From positions 868,001 through 932,000 of the forward strand of contig CBDDJL010000002.1 of the NCBI GenBank assembly GCA_965229715.1: 64,000 nucleotides of DNA, read 5' to 3'. A program made the position numbers and the translations under genes. Positions 56,581 through 64,000 of the stretch are shown one piece after another (within the stretch, counting starts at the first letter, position 1; every line of letters begins with the position of its first letter). The DNA comes from JAVJST01 sp965229715. Its GTDB lineage: Bacteria; Pseudomonadota; Alphaproteobacteria; Rhodospirillales; Casp-alpha2. Under the pieces are notes generated by a model. It ran no database searches, was not told the DNA's origin, and saw only the letters and a program-made list of their open reading frames with translations.

Positions 56581-57783
56581 TCAACTTAGTTCTGCGCAGG
56601 CCTTCTGAATGCGCTGACAGGCGTCTTCCAGCAATTCCGTCGCCGTGGCGTAGCTGACCCGGAAATAGGGTGACAGGCCGAACGCCTCGCCATGCACGGC
56701 GGCGACGCCGGCGTCCTCGAGGATATAGGTGACGAAATCCTCGTCGGTCTGGATGGTCTTTCCGTTCGGCGTGGTCTTACCGATTGTGCCGGCGCAGCTC
56801 GGATAGACGTAGAACGCGCCTTCCGGCGTCGCGCATTCAAGGCCCGGCGCCTGATTGAGCATCGAAACCACGAGATCGCGGCGTTCCTTGAACACGGCGT
56901 TGTGCTCGGCGATGAAACCCATGGGACCGGTCAGAGCGGCGAGGGCGGCGGCCTGACTGACCGACGAGGTGTGAGTCGTCGACTGCGACTGGACCTTGTT
57001 CATCGCCTTGATCAGCTCTGTCGGTCCGCCCGCGTATCCGACACGCCAGCCGGTCATGCAGAACGCCTTGGAGACGCCGTTGAGGGTCAGCGTGCGGTCC
57101 CAGAGGTCCGGCGCGACCTGGGCGATGGTCGAAAACTCGAAGTCGTCGTAGACGATGTGCTCGTACATATCGTCGGTCATGACCCAGACGTGGCTGTGCT
57201 TGCGCAGCACATCCGCGAGCGCTTCGTAGTCGGCGCGCGTGTAGGCGCTGCCGGTCGGATTCGAAGGCGAGTTGAGGATCAACCACTTGGTCCTCGACGT
57301 AATCGCCGCGTCGAGATCGCCGGCGGTCAGCTTGAAGTTGTTGCTGGCCGGGCAATCGATGAACACCGGCTGGCCCTCGCACATCAGCGCCATGTCCGGG
57401 TACGAGACCCAATATGGCGCCGGGATAACGACTTCGTCGCCGGCATCGAGGGTTGCCATGAACGCGTTGAAGATATTCTGCTTGCCGCCGCATGACACCT
57501 GGATCTGATCCGGCGTGTATTCGAGACCGTTTTCGCGCTTGAACTTGGCGGCGACCGCTTCGCGCAGTTCCGGCGTGCCGGCGGGCGCGGTATAGCGCGT
57601 TTCGCCCCGGTCCATGGCCTGCTTGGCGGCTTCGATGATGTGTGCCGGGGTGTCGAAATCCGGCTCGCCTGCGCCGAGGCCGATGACGTCGTGGCCGGCG
57701 GCTTTCAGTTCGCGGGCCTTGGTGGAAACGGCAACGGTCGGACTCGGTTTGACGCGTGAGAGGCGGCTGGCAAGAAACGGCAT
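56581..57783 (-). CDS. Class I aminotransferase, aspartate type
   Basis: The 400-residue PLP enzyme has the class I pattern: GLGAGEPDFDTPAHI, YTAPAGTPELREAVA, LNSPSNPTGSAYTRADY, the PLP Lys in NGVSKAFCMTGWRVGYAGG and the C-terminal Arg in SPYFRVSYAT. This is the bacterial aspartate/prephenate aminotransferase subgroup (AatA/Ib). Probably aspartate/2-oxoglutarate specific. Confidence 0.9.
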   Translation of the reverse strand: MPFLASRLSRVKPSPTVAVSTKARELKAAGHDVIGLGAGEPDFDTPAHIIEAAKQAMDRGETRYTAPAGTPELREAVAAKFKRENGLEYTPDQIQVSCGGKQNIFNAFMATLDAGDEVVIPAPYWVSYPDMALMCEGQPVFIDCPASNNFKLTAGDLDAAITSRTKWLILNSPSNPTGSAYTRADYEALADVLRKHSHVWVMTDDMYEHIVYDDFEFSTIAQVAPDLWDRTLTLNGVSKAFCMTGWRVGYAGGPTELIKAMNKVQSQSTTHTSSVSQAAALAALTGPMGFIAEHNAVFKERRDLVVSMLNQAPGLECATPEGAFYVYPSCAGTIGKTTPNGKTIQTDEDFVTYILEDAGVAAVHGEAFGLSPYFRVSYATATELLEDACQRIQKACAELS

Positions 57784-57936
57784 GACGGGTTTCCGTAGGT
57801 CTGGTTTTTGAGAGCGTAAGACGCCCGAAACCTACGCCTGCGCTGCGGTCGGTTCAACTGCCAATGATCCGAACGAAGGCATTTTCCGCTCGGCCGATCC
57901 GGGCTACCGTGGCGCCGCTTGGAAACGGAGTGCGTC

Positions 57937-58749
57937 ATGAAAGTCTACATCAGTGCCGACATCGAAGGTACGGCCGGCATCACACATTGGGACGAGGCGG
58001 AGCGGGGGAAAACCGGTTACGAACAGGCGGCCGAATACATGACGCGGGAAGTCGTTGCCGCCTGCGAAGGCGCCTATGCTGCCGGTGCGGTCGATATCAC
58101 CGTCAAGGATGCGCACTGGACGGCGCTCAACATCATTCCGGACCGGTTGCCGAGGGATGCACGCATCATTCGCGGATGGAGCGGTCATCCTTGGTCGATG
58201 ATCCAGGAGATCGACGGGACCTTCGACGCGCTGGTGATGACCGGATATCATTCGGCTGCCGGCGCCGGCGGCAATCCGCTGGCACATACCATCACAGGAG
58301 GGTACGCCAAGATCACCGTCAACGGCATTGTCGCCAACCAATACCTTCTGATGCGCAACGCGGCGGCGATCGTCGGCGTGCCGACCGTGTTCGTTTCCGG
58401 CGACGCCAACCTGTGTGCGATGGTCAGGACCGTCGATGCGGCGATCCACACCGTCGCGACGTTCGAGGGCATCGGTGATTCGACGGTCAGCATTCACCCG
58501 GAAAAATCATGCGAGATGATCCGCGCCGGCGTGGCCGCGGCGCTCGCCGACAATGCTGCGCGGGTCGAACCCACTCTCGCCGAGTCATTCGACGTCGTCG
58601 TTCGCTTCATTCGCGACGAGGATGCATACCGCGCGTCATTCTATCCGGGCGCGCAACTGATCGACCCGCACGAAATCGCTTTTTCGTCGGATGATTTCAA
58701 TGATGTGATGACGATGCTGGCCTTCGTCCATCCGAGCGAGGAAGACTGA
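57937..58749 (+). CDS. M55-family D-aminopeptidase (DppA-like)
   Basis: The 270-residue enzyme starts MKVYISADIEGTAGITHWDE, with the metal ligands Asp8 and Glu10, and later DAHWTALNIIPD and LVMTGYHSAAGAGGNPLAH, which match the zinc-binding DppA family. It cleaves D-amino acids from peptides or amides. CGGAG lies upstream of ATG 57937; the frame is open to 57919. It is divergent from the aminotransferase. Confidence 0.85.
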   Translation: MKVYISADIEGTAGITHWDEAERGKTGYEQAAEYMTREVVAACEGAYAAGAVDITVKDAHWTALNIIPDRLPRDARIIRGWSGHPWSMIQEIDGTFDALVMTGYHSAAGAGGNPLAHTITGGYAKITVNGIVANQYLLMRNAAAIVGVPTVFVSGDANLCAMVRTVDAAIHTVATFEGIGDSTVSIHPEKSCEMIRAGVAAALADNAARVEPTLAESFDVVVRFIRDEDAYRASFYPGAQLIDPHEIAFSSDDFNDVMTMLAFVHPSEED

Positions 58750-58765
58750 GCCATCTGCTAAAAAA

Positions 58766-58838
58766 GTCACCCCCGCGAAAGCGGGGGTCCAGGATGCTTG
58801 ACTGGATTCCCGCGTGCGCGTGCGCGGGAATGACGGGC
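58766..58838. repeat. Dispersed extragenic repeat with two hairpins
   Basis: Two hairpins (58769-58788, arms ACCCCCGC / GCGGGGGT; and 58806-58831, arms ATTCCCGCG / CGCGGGAAT) are separated by TCCAGGATGCTTGACTGG. This GTCACCCCCGC...GGGAATGAC form is common between genes in alphaproteobacteria. It may also stop transcription between the convergent genes. Confidence 0.6.
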
Positions 58839-58851
58839 AGGTGTGCAGCTG

Positions 58852-60132
58852 TTAGCCTTTTTTCGCCGCCTCGACCGACTGGCTGATGATCTCCAGCGCT
58901 TCAGAGAAGATGTCGTCGGGCACCGTGATCGGCGCCAGGAAACGGATCACGTTGCCATAGACGCCGCAGGTCAGCAGCACCAGGCCGCGGCTCAGCGCTT
59001 CCGCCTTCACCCGGTTGGCGAAGTCGGCGTCCGGCGCCTTGTCCCCCGGCTTGGCGAACTCGACGGCGACCATGAACCCGAGACCGCGGATGTCGGAAAT
59101 TTCCGGCGTCGTCTCGCGAATCGATTCGAGGTGCTGGCGCAGCCGCGAGCCCAGCTGATTGGCGCGGTCGCACAGGCCTTCTTCCTCGATGATGTCGAGC
59201 ACGGCGTGCGCGGCGGCGATGCCGAGCGGGTTGCCGCCATAGGTGCCGCCGAGGCCGCCGGGGTTCGGCGCGTCCATGATATCGGCCTTGCCGGTAACGG
59301 CGGCGAGCGGCAGGCCGCCCGCGAGGCCCTTGGCCATGGTCGTGATATCGGCCGCGATACCGAAGTTCTCCATGGCGAGCAGCTTGCCCGTGCGGGCGAA
59401 ACCGGTCTGCACTTCGTCGGCGATCATGACGATGCCGTGCTCATCGCACAGGTCGCGGACGCCCTGGATCAGTTCCTTCGGCGCGACATAGAAGCCGCCC
59501 TCGCCCTGGACCGGTTCGATGATCATCGCCGCGACCCGGCTCGGGTCGAGGTCCGACTTGAAGAGCTGGTGGATGGCGCCGAGAGAATCCTCGACCGATA
59601 CGCCGTGCAATTCGACGGCGAACGGCACGTGATAGATATCCGGCATCATGGCGCCGAAACCGGCCTTGTAGGGGTTCACTTTGCCGGTCAACGACATGCC
59701 CATGAACGTGCGGCCGTGGAAGGCGCCGCCGAAGGCAATGACCGCCGGGCGGCCGGTATGATGGCGCGCGATCTTGACGGCGTTTTCGACGGCTTCGGCG
59801 CCGGTGGTGACGAAGATGGTCTTCTTGTCGAAATCGCCGGGGACGGCGTCATTCAGCCGTTCCGCCAGCGCCACGTAGTTTTCGTAGGGCATCACCTGAT
59901 GGCAGGTGTGGGTGAAGGATTCGAGCTGTTTGCCGACGGCCTCGACCAGTTTCGGATGACGGTGGCCGGTGTTGACCACCGCGATCCCAGCGGCGAAGTC
60001 GATGTATCGGTTGCCTTCCGTATCCCACACTTCGGAGTTCTCGGCGCGCTCGGCGTAGACCTGGGTCATCATGCCCACACCCTGCGCGATGGCGTTGTTC
60101 TTGCGGTTGGAAAGCTCGGCGTTCGTGGTCAT
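58852..60132 (-). CDS. gabT: 4-aminobutyrate aminotransferase
   Basis: The 426-residue class III aminotransferase moves the amino group of 4-aminobutyrate (or a related omega-amine) to 2-oxoglutarate. Motifs: DTEGNRYIDFAAGIAVVNTG, FVTTGAEAVENAVKIAR, AFGGAFHGRTFMGMSLTGK, MIADEVQTGFARTGKL and the PLP Lys in TMAKGLAGGLPLAAVTGK. ATG 60130-60132 is chosen since the earlier 34 codons are out of family. No gabD is adjacent. Confidence 0.9.
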   Translation of the reverse strand: MTTNAELSNRKNNAIAQGVGMMTQVYAERAENSEVWDTEGNRYIDFAAGIAVVNTGHRHPKLVEAVGKQLESFTHTCHQVMPYENYVALAERLNDAVPGDFDKKTIFVTTGAEAVENAVKIARHHTGRPAVIAFGGAFHGRTFMGMSLTGKVNPYKAGFGAMMPDIYHVPFAVELHGVSVEDSLGAIHQLFKSDLDPSRVAAMIIEPVQGEGGFYVAPKELIQGVRDLCDEHGIVMIADEVQTGFARTGKLLAMENFGIAADITTMAKGLAGGLPLAAVTGKADIMDAPNPGGLGGTYGGNPLGIAAAHAVLDIIEEEGLCDRANQLGSRLRQHLESIRETTPEISDIRGLGFMVAVEFAKPGDKAPDADFANRVKAEALSRGLVLLTCGVYGNVIRFLAPITVPDDIFSEALEIISQSVEAAKKG

Positions 60133-60230
60133 TGGTTCGTGTCCTGATTCAGCGGAAATGGGGTCGCGGCGGGTGCTCGACCCGTCGCGAAGCGGCGGCA
60201 TAACACCACACGCGGGCAGCGATTTAAAGG

Positions 60231-61718
60231 TCAATGATTGGACAGGATCGTGTCCGCGATCTTCTCTGCAACCATGACGACCGTGTTGTTGATGTTGACC
60301 GTCACCATGGCCGGAAACAGCGACGCGTCAGCGACGCGGAGCCCGTCGACGCCGCGCACCAGGCCCGCCGGGTTGGTCACCGCCTGCGGATCGTCGCTAC
60401 GGCCCATGCGGCAGGTTCCCGATGCATGATAGACCGTTTCCGCCGTTTGCCGCAGGTAATCGGCCCATTCGTCGTCGCTTTCGACGCCGGGGCCGGGCGC
60501 GGTCTCGCCTCTGGCGATTGCGGCGAAAGCGGGAGCATCCATGAAGCGGCGGCCGAACCGCATGGCCGCGGTCAGCACCCGAAGGTCGTAGCCGTCCGGG
60601 TCGCTCAGGTAGTTGAGATCGATATCGGGCGCCTCGCGCATGTCGGCGGATGTCAGCATGACCGTTCCGCGGCTTTTCGGGCGGGCGACGTTGGGCGACA
60701 GTTTGACGCCGTTTTCCGCCTCGCCGAGCCGGGAACTGATTTCGAATTTCTCGCGCAGCCGGAGAATGAAATGATAGAGCACGTCCGGCGCCGGCGCGTC
60801 GTCGTCGATCCTGATCAGCATGGTCGCTTCGCACGGGGTCAGCGCCCAGGGGTCGACCGGCCGGTTGAGATCGAACACGATGTTGGAGGCGCAGTGATCG
60901 AGCAGATTGCCGCCGACCCCGGGCACGTCGGCGGCGACATCGATGCCGTGGCTTCTCAAATGATCAGCCGGGCCGATGCCGGACACCATCAATAGCTGCG
61001 GCGTCTGGACGGCGCCGCAGGCGATGATCACCTCCCGCCGGGCGCGGATCGCGCCTCTATCGGTCGCGCAACCGACGGCGCTGCCGTTCTCGACGATCAG
61101 CCCCAACGCTCGGGTTTCGGTCATCAACCGCAGATTGTTCGGAAGATCGTTCAGCGGATGCAGATAAGCCTGCGACGACGATGTGCGGGTGCTGCCTCTG
61201 ACATTCAGCGGGAACAGGCCGACACCGGGCCGGATGTCACGACGGAAGTCGGCATGCGGCAGGCCGAGTTGCATTCCGGCCTTGATAAACGTTTGCGAAA
61301 CAGCGGTTGCCGGCGGCGAGACGTCGACGCCGACGCGGGTGTCGACCCGGGTGAAGTAGGGCGCGACTGCGTCAGCATCCCAGCCGTCGACGCCGAGCGC
61401 CGCCCATGTGTCGAAATCACTCGGCGGCGGGATCAGCCAGGCGCAGTCGTTGTGGTTGGCGCAACCGCCGAGCATTCGTGCGCGAAGGTATTCGAGATTT
61501 GCCGGGCCGCTGGCGAGCGGCCGCGCCATGAAACCCCAGTCCGTTTCGCCACCCTGCTCGTCGAGGCGGGCGAGATCGCACAGCACCGGATCGCCCTCGT
61601 CGGGCTTGCCGGCCTCCAGCAGGATAACCGTTCCCGATTGCCCGTCGGCCAGGCGGCGAGCGACGACGCACCCGGCGCTGCCGCCGCCGACGATCAGATA
61701 ATCGCAGTCCATAGGCAT
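60231..61718 (-). CDS. GMC-family FAD oxidoreductase
   Basis: The 495-residue flavoprotein belongs to the glucose-methanol-choline family. FAD motif YLIVGGGSAGCVVARRLAD, the first signature LGGCANHNDCAWLIPP, GAVQTPQLLMVSGIGP and the C-terminal HASGTCRMG with catalytic His, followed by VADASLFPAMVTVNINNTV. The substrate is an alcohol or choline-like compound; it is shorter than BetA by about 60 residues, so it may be another alcohol dehydrogenase. M1 (61718) or M3 is the start. Confidence 0.87.
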   Translation of the reverse strand: MPMDCDYLIVGGGSAGCVVARRLADGQSGTVILLEAGKPDEGDPVLCDLARLDEQGGETDWGFMARPLASGPANLEYLRARMLGGCANHNDCAWLIPPPSDFDTWAALGVDGWDADAVAPYFTRVDTRVGVDVSPPATAVSQTFIKAGMQLGLPHADFRRDIRPGVGLFPLNVRGSTRTSSSQAYLHPLNDLPNNLRLMTETRALGLIVENGSAVGCATDRGAIRARREVIIACGAVQTPQLLMVSGIGPADHLRSHGIDVAADVPGVGGNLLDHCASNIVFDLNRPVDPWALTPCEATMLIRIDDDAPAPDVLYHFILRLREKFEISSRLGEAENGVKLSPNVARPKSRGTVMLTSADMREAPDIDLNYLSDPDGYDLRVLTAAMRFGRRFMDAPAFAAIARGETAPGPGVESDDEWADYLRQTAETVYHASGTCRMGRSDDPQAVTNPAGLVRGVDGLRVADASLFPAMVTVNINNTVVMVAEKIADTILSNH

Positions 61719-61827
61719 GACCCTAGCACGGCTGCCCGACCTGAACGAACCGCGCCATTCGGCGACGGCGCTTCAACGCGAAACGAGAACGCGATAGAAT
61801 TGTGCAACCAGGAGGGGAGATCGGTCT

Positions 61828-64000
61828 TTGGTCAATGAAAAGAACCCAGACGGAGAGTTCGCCGAGAACGGGGACGGACCGCAACCGGATATCGCGGATG
61901 AACAGGCGGAAGCCGTCGAGAATACCATTGATGGCGAGCAGACATCTCTCGATAAATCCGGTCCCAGCGAGGGAAACTTCGAGGGGCCAACGGCAGAAGA
62001 ACTCGCGACATTCGTTCGGGCGGTCGATCGCTTCTTTACTCCATTGGAGGTGCCGCGGCAGAAAACCGAGGATTTTCGCGACAGCAAGCCGGAGGAGCTT
62101 GAAAGTCGGGTAATCGCTGCTGTCACTAGCAGTGTTCAGGGCACAAGATTGGATCCTTTTACGAATCTCAAGTCTGAAGGGTTTCATATCGCATCACCCC
62201 ATATTATCGGCGGCTGGGGGGTGAACGTTGAGGTCAGGAAGTACACCAGCGCGACAACTCTTGAAACGATGCTGGCAAACAGTATGGAGTCCATTCAGCG
62301 GGACCCGAGCGAATTGGCTCGGCATTATGTCGTCCTCTGCATCGACCTGACCGACGACAAGGTCTTCGAAAAGGTCGACCGGCTGCGCAGGGAAAACGAT
62401 GCAAGCTATCGCGCAGCCGGACTCAACGTCGTCTGGCCGGAACAGGCATGGACGCTGATCTTCGGCCAAACCGGTGATAACGTCGAGATTCCGGCAATTA
62501 ATATGATGTCTGACGAGGCGATTGACGGTCCCGACGCAGACCGGCTGGGTTTCGAGGCTTACGCCAATGCGATCTTCGGTCTGATCGATCATCCCGATAC
62601 CAAGACGCCGTTCACGCTCGCCATCAACGCGCGCTGGGGCATGGGCAAGTCTTCGTTGGCATCCTTGGTCGACTACAAACTGAAGTCGAAGCTGCCGGTC
62701 TGGAATGAAACCGAGCTTCGGTGGGACGAATCTCATCAGACGTATTGGTTCAATGCCTGGATGCACGACGAAGCCGACCGGCTCGGCGCCGCGTTCATGG
62801 CCGATATCGTTCGGGCCTGTCACGCTCGATTGCCGTTACACAAGCGAGTCCTTCGACCGATACCTCCGACGCTCGCCGATCCGCGGCGAAAAAGTCGTTG
62901 GGTGTTCGTTTGGATACTTGTTTTGGCGTTCGTTCTGGCGGTCGGCATTTTCAGATTCTTCAATAGCGGGTTCGACGACCTGACCTTGCCGGTTGTTGGA
63001 AAAATCGGCGTGGCGGAACTCGGTTTCGGTGGCGGATTATTCGCGGTCTTTCTCGCGATCCTCTTTCTGTTGCCGAAGGTCATGGTGTCCTTGAAGGCGA
63101 TTGCCGCATTCGTGTCTGCATCAGGCGATTCGGCAAATGCGGTGTCTTTGCACGCCGTCAGACGGGAGCTTGAGTCGATCATTCGCGATGTCACGCCGAA
63201 AGGTAGCAAGTTCGTCGTGTTCATCGACGATCTCGAGCGCTGCCGGGATACCAATGCGGTCGGCGTGCTGGAAGTTGTCAATCAATTGCTGTCTTTCGAC
63301 CCGGTGGTTTGCGTCATCGTGGCCGATATGCCGGCAGTGGCGACATGTGTCGAGATCAAGTATAGCGAACTTGCTGAGAAGTATGATCCGGGCACCGGCA
63401 CAAAGACAACGGAGGAAAAGGGCGAGGCGGCCTATGGGCGCCTTTTCTTACAGAAATTCATCCAACTTCAATTCGATCTCCCCCCGACGAATGTACAGCC
63501 TCTTCTGCCAATGTCGGAAACGACAAATCCGGCAAATTCCTCGGGACTAGTTAGTGGCGAGAATAGCGAAATGGTGGAACGTGAGGAGCGACTCGATCCG
63601 GTGTTCACCGCCATGCTTGATTTCGCCGACGACTTGGAGCGAGTTGCGGCTCCTTGTCACGTAAGAGATGGGAGAGCGCATGAGCGCGAAATCAATCCCT
63701 TTGAGACTACATCGTGGCATCGACTTGCTCGATTAGCGGTGTTTGCGCCCATTTATCTAATGGGCTATTTCCAAATGATTGGCACGAGAGTTATCGGTAC
63801 TCGCGTCTACAAACCGTCACTAGGCAATCGATTTTTCTATTTCATCGTCGCAATGGTCGCCTGTTTTAGCTGGTGGATGCTCCTAACGCTCGCAGCGAAG
63901 TTTGGGTTCCTGAGTTGGACAAGAGGTGATTTTGTTGGTCCTCTCGATACACTGGCACTGCTCATCCTCTCCTCAGGCTGCTTTCCCGCATTGTATGGGA
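61828..64000 (+). CDS. KAP-family P-loop NTPase with membrane segments (partial)
   Basis: A frame with no stop runs from TTG 61828 (GGAGGGGAG eight bases upstream) to the right edge, at least 724 residues. Residues 1-60 are acidic and disordered-looking. About 85-225 form an alpha/beta domain (FHIASPHIIGGWGVNVEVRK, LARHYVVLCIDLTDDKVFEK) of unknown family. The KAP NTPase follows: Walker A NARWGMGKSSL (about 270), WFNAWMHDEADRLGAAF, two hydrophobic segments inside the domain (about 360-378 and 398-418) and Walker B FVVFIDDLERCRD (about 464). Three more hydrophobic segments lie in the last 95 residues. KAP NTPases include phage-exclusion proteins such as PifA; a defence role is plausible but unproven. 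Confidence 0.8.
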   Translation, partial: MVNEKNPDGEFAENGDGPQPDIADEQAEAVENTIDGEQTSLDKSGPSEGNFEGPTAEELATFVRAVDRFFTPLEVPRQKTEDFRDSKPEELESRVIAAVTSSVQGTRLDPFTNLKSEGFHIASPHIIGGWGVNVEVRKYTSATTLETMLANSMESIQRDPSELARHYVVLCIDLTDDKVFEKVDRLRRENDASYRAAGLNVVWPEQAWTLIFGQTGDNVEIPAINMMSDEAIDGPDADRLGFEAYANAIFGLIDHPDTKTPFTLAINARWGMGKSSLASLVDYKLKSKLPVWNETELRWDESHQTYWFNAWMHDEADRLGAAFMADIVRACHARLPLHKRVLRPIPPTLADPRRKSRWVFVWILVLAFVLAVGIFRFFNSGFDDLTLPVVGKIGVAELGFGGGLFAVFLAILFLLPKVMVSLKAIAAFVSASGDSANAVSLHAVRRELESIIRDVTPKGSKFVVFIDDLERCRDTNAVGVLEVVNQLLSFDPVVCVIVADMPAVATCVEIKYSELAEKYDPGTGTKTTEEKGEAAYGRLFLQKFIQLQFDLPPTNVQPLLPMSETTNPANSSGLVSGENSEMVEREERLDPVFTAMLDFADDLERVAAPCHVRDGRAHEREINPFETTSWHRLARLAVFAPIYLMGYFQMIGTRVIGTRVYKPSLGNRFFYFIVAMVACFSWWMLLTLAAKFGFLSWTRGDFVGPLDTLALLILSSGCFPALYG

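Noticed and set aside
58843..60147. 434-codon plus frame antisense to gabT
   Set aside because: Shadow frame without motifs.
62194..62823. 209-codon minus frame inside the KAP gene
   Set aside because: The plus strand is continuously open with Walker motifs; the minus frame has none.

Overview
The window looks like chromosome of a free-living, probably marine, alphaproteobacterium close to Rhodospirillales. The support is the housekeeping block (carAB, yqeY, dnaG, rpoD, greA, trxB), the codon and GC bias, the alphaproteobacterial-type RpoD, and an island with a DUF3489/DUF2924/serine-recombinase trio that I know mainly from alphaproteobacteria. The exact genus cannot be read from the sequence.

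Layout. 1-9130 is an AT-richer, loosely packed region. It holds a five-gene minus-strand operon (sulfonate/nitrate-type ABC transporter, OsmC-like protein, acyl-CoA-dehydrogenase-like flavoprotein), then a nitronate-monooxygenase-like enzyme, an AhpD-like protein and an iron-type superoxide dismutase. AT-rich TATCGAT palindromes sit before the SOD gene, before the operon, and before a decayed reading frame near 590. 9230-16138 is an integrated phage-like island: a broken Mrr-like nuclease, an unknown gene, a ParB-domain DNA methyltransferase, a DUF5681 protein, a large terminase, DUF3489, DUF2924 and a serine recombinase. No capsid or tail genes are present. An IS1182-family insertion sequence (about 16139-17815) is lodged at its right edge. 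17846-26911 is a quaternary-amine cluster: MttB-family methyltransferase, glycine-betaine ABC importer (ProVWX type), GlxA/AraC-type regulator, LysR regulator and a two-domain flavoprotein demethylase/dehydrogenase.

27385-47150 is the housekeeping core: a CAU-anticodon tRNA, rpoD, dnaG, yqeY, carA and carB (separated by a GxxExxY gene inside a perfect inverted repeat), a DUF4197 protein, a DUF6165 protein, a heptosyltransferase-like enzyme, an MDR oxidoreductase, greA, an EF-G paralogue, a LysR regulator, trxB and an Lrp-type regulator. A very structured non-coding stretch at 44128-44258 reads as a small RNA on the minus strand.

47240-61718 is metabolic: LysR with haloacid dehalogenase, choline sulfatase, transglutaminase-like protein, amine-oxidase-like flavoprotein with a cupin partner, PNPOx-family protein, LysE exporter, DUF2332 protein, two aminotransferases, an M55 aminopeptidase and a GMC oxidoreductase. 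Together with the ProVWX/MttB cluster this suggests a lifestyle of scavenging choline-O-sulfate, betaines and amines. The window ends inside a large KAP-family P-loop NTPase with membrane segments (61828 to the edge). It is not visible as a closed reading frame because its stop lies outside the window, and it is the best candidate here for the start of a defence or otherwise undescribed system.

Most minus-strand operons here use 4-base ATGA start/stop overlaps, and I used these to choose starts. Long open frames antisense to the GC-rich genes were discarded.
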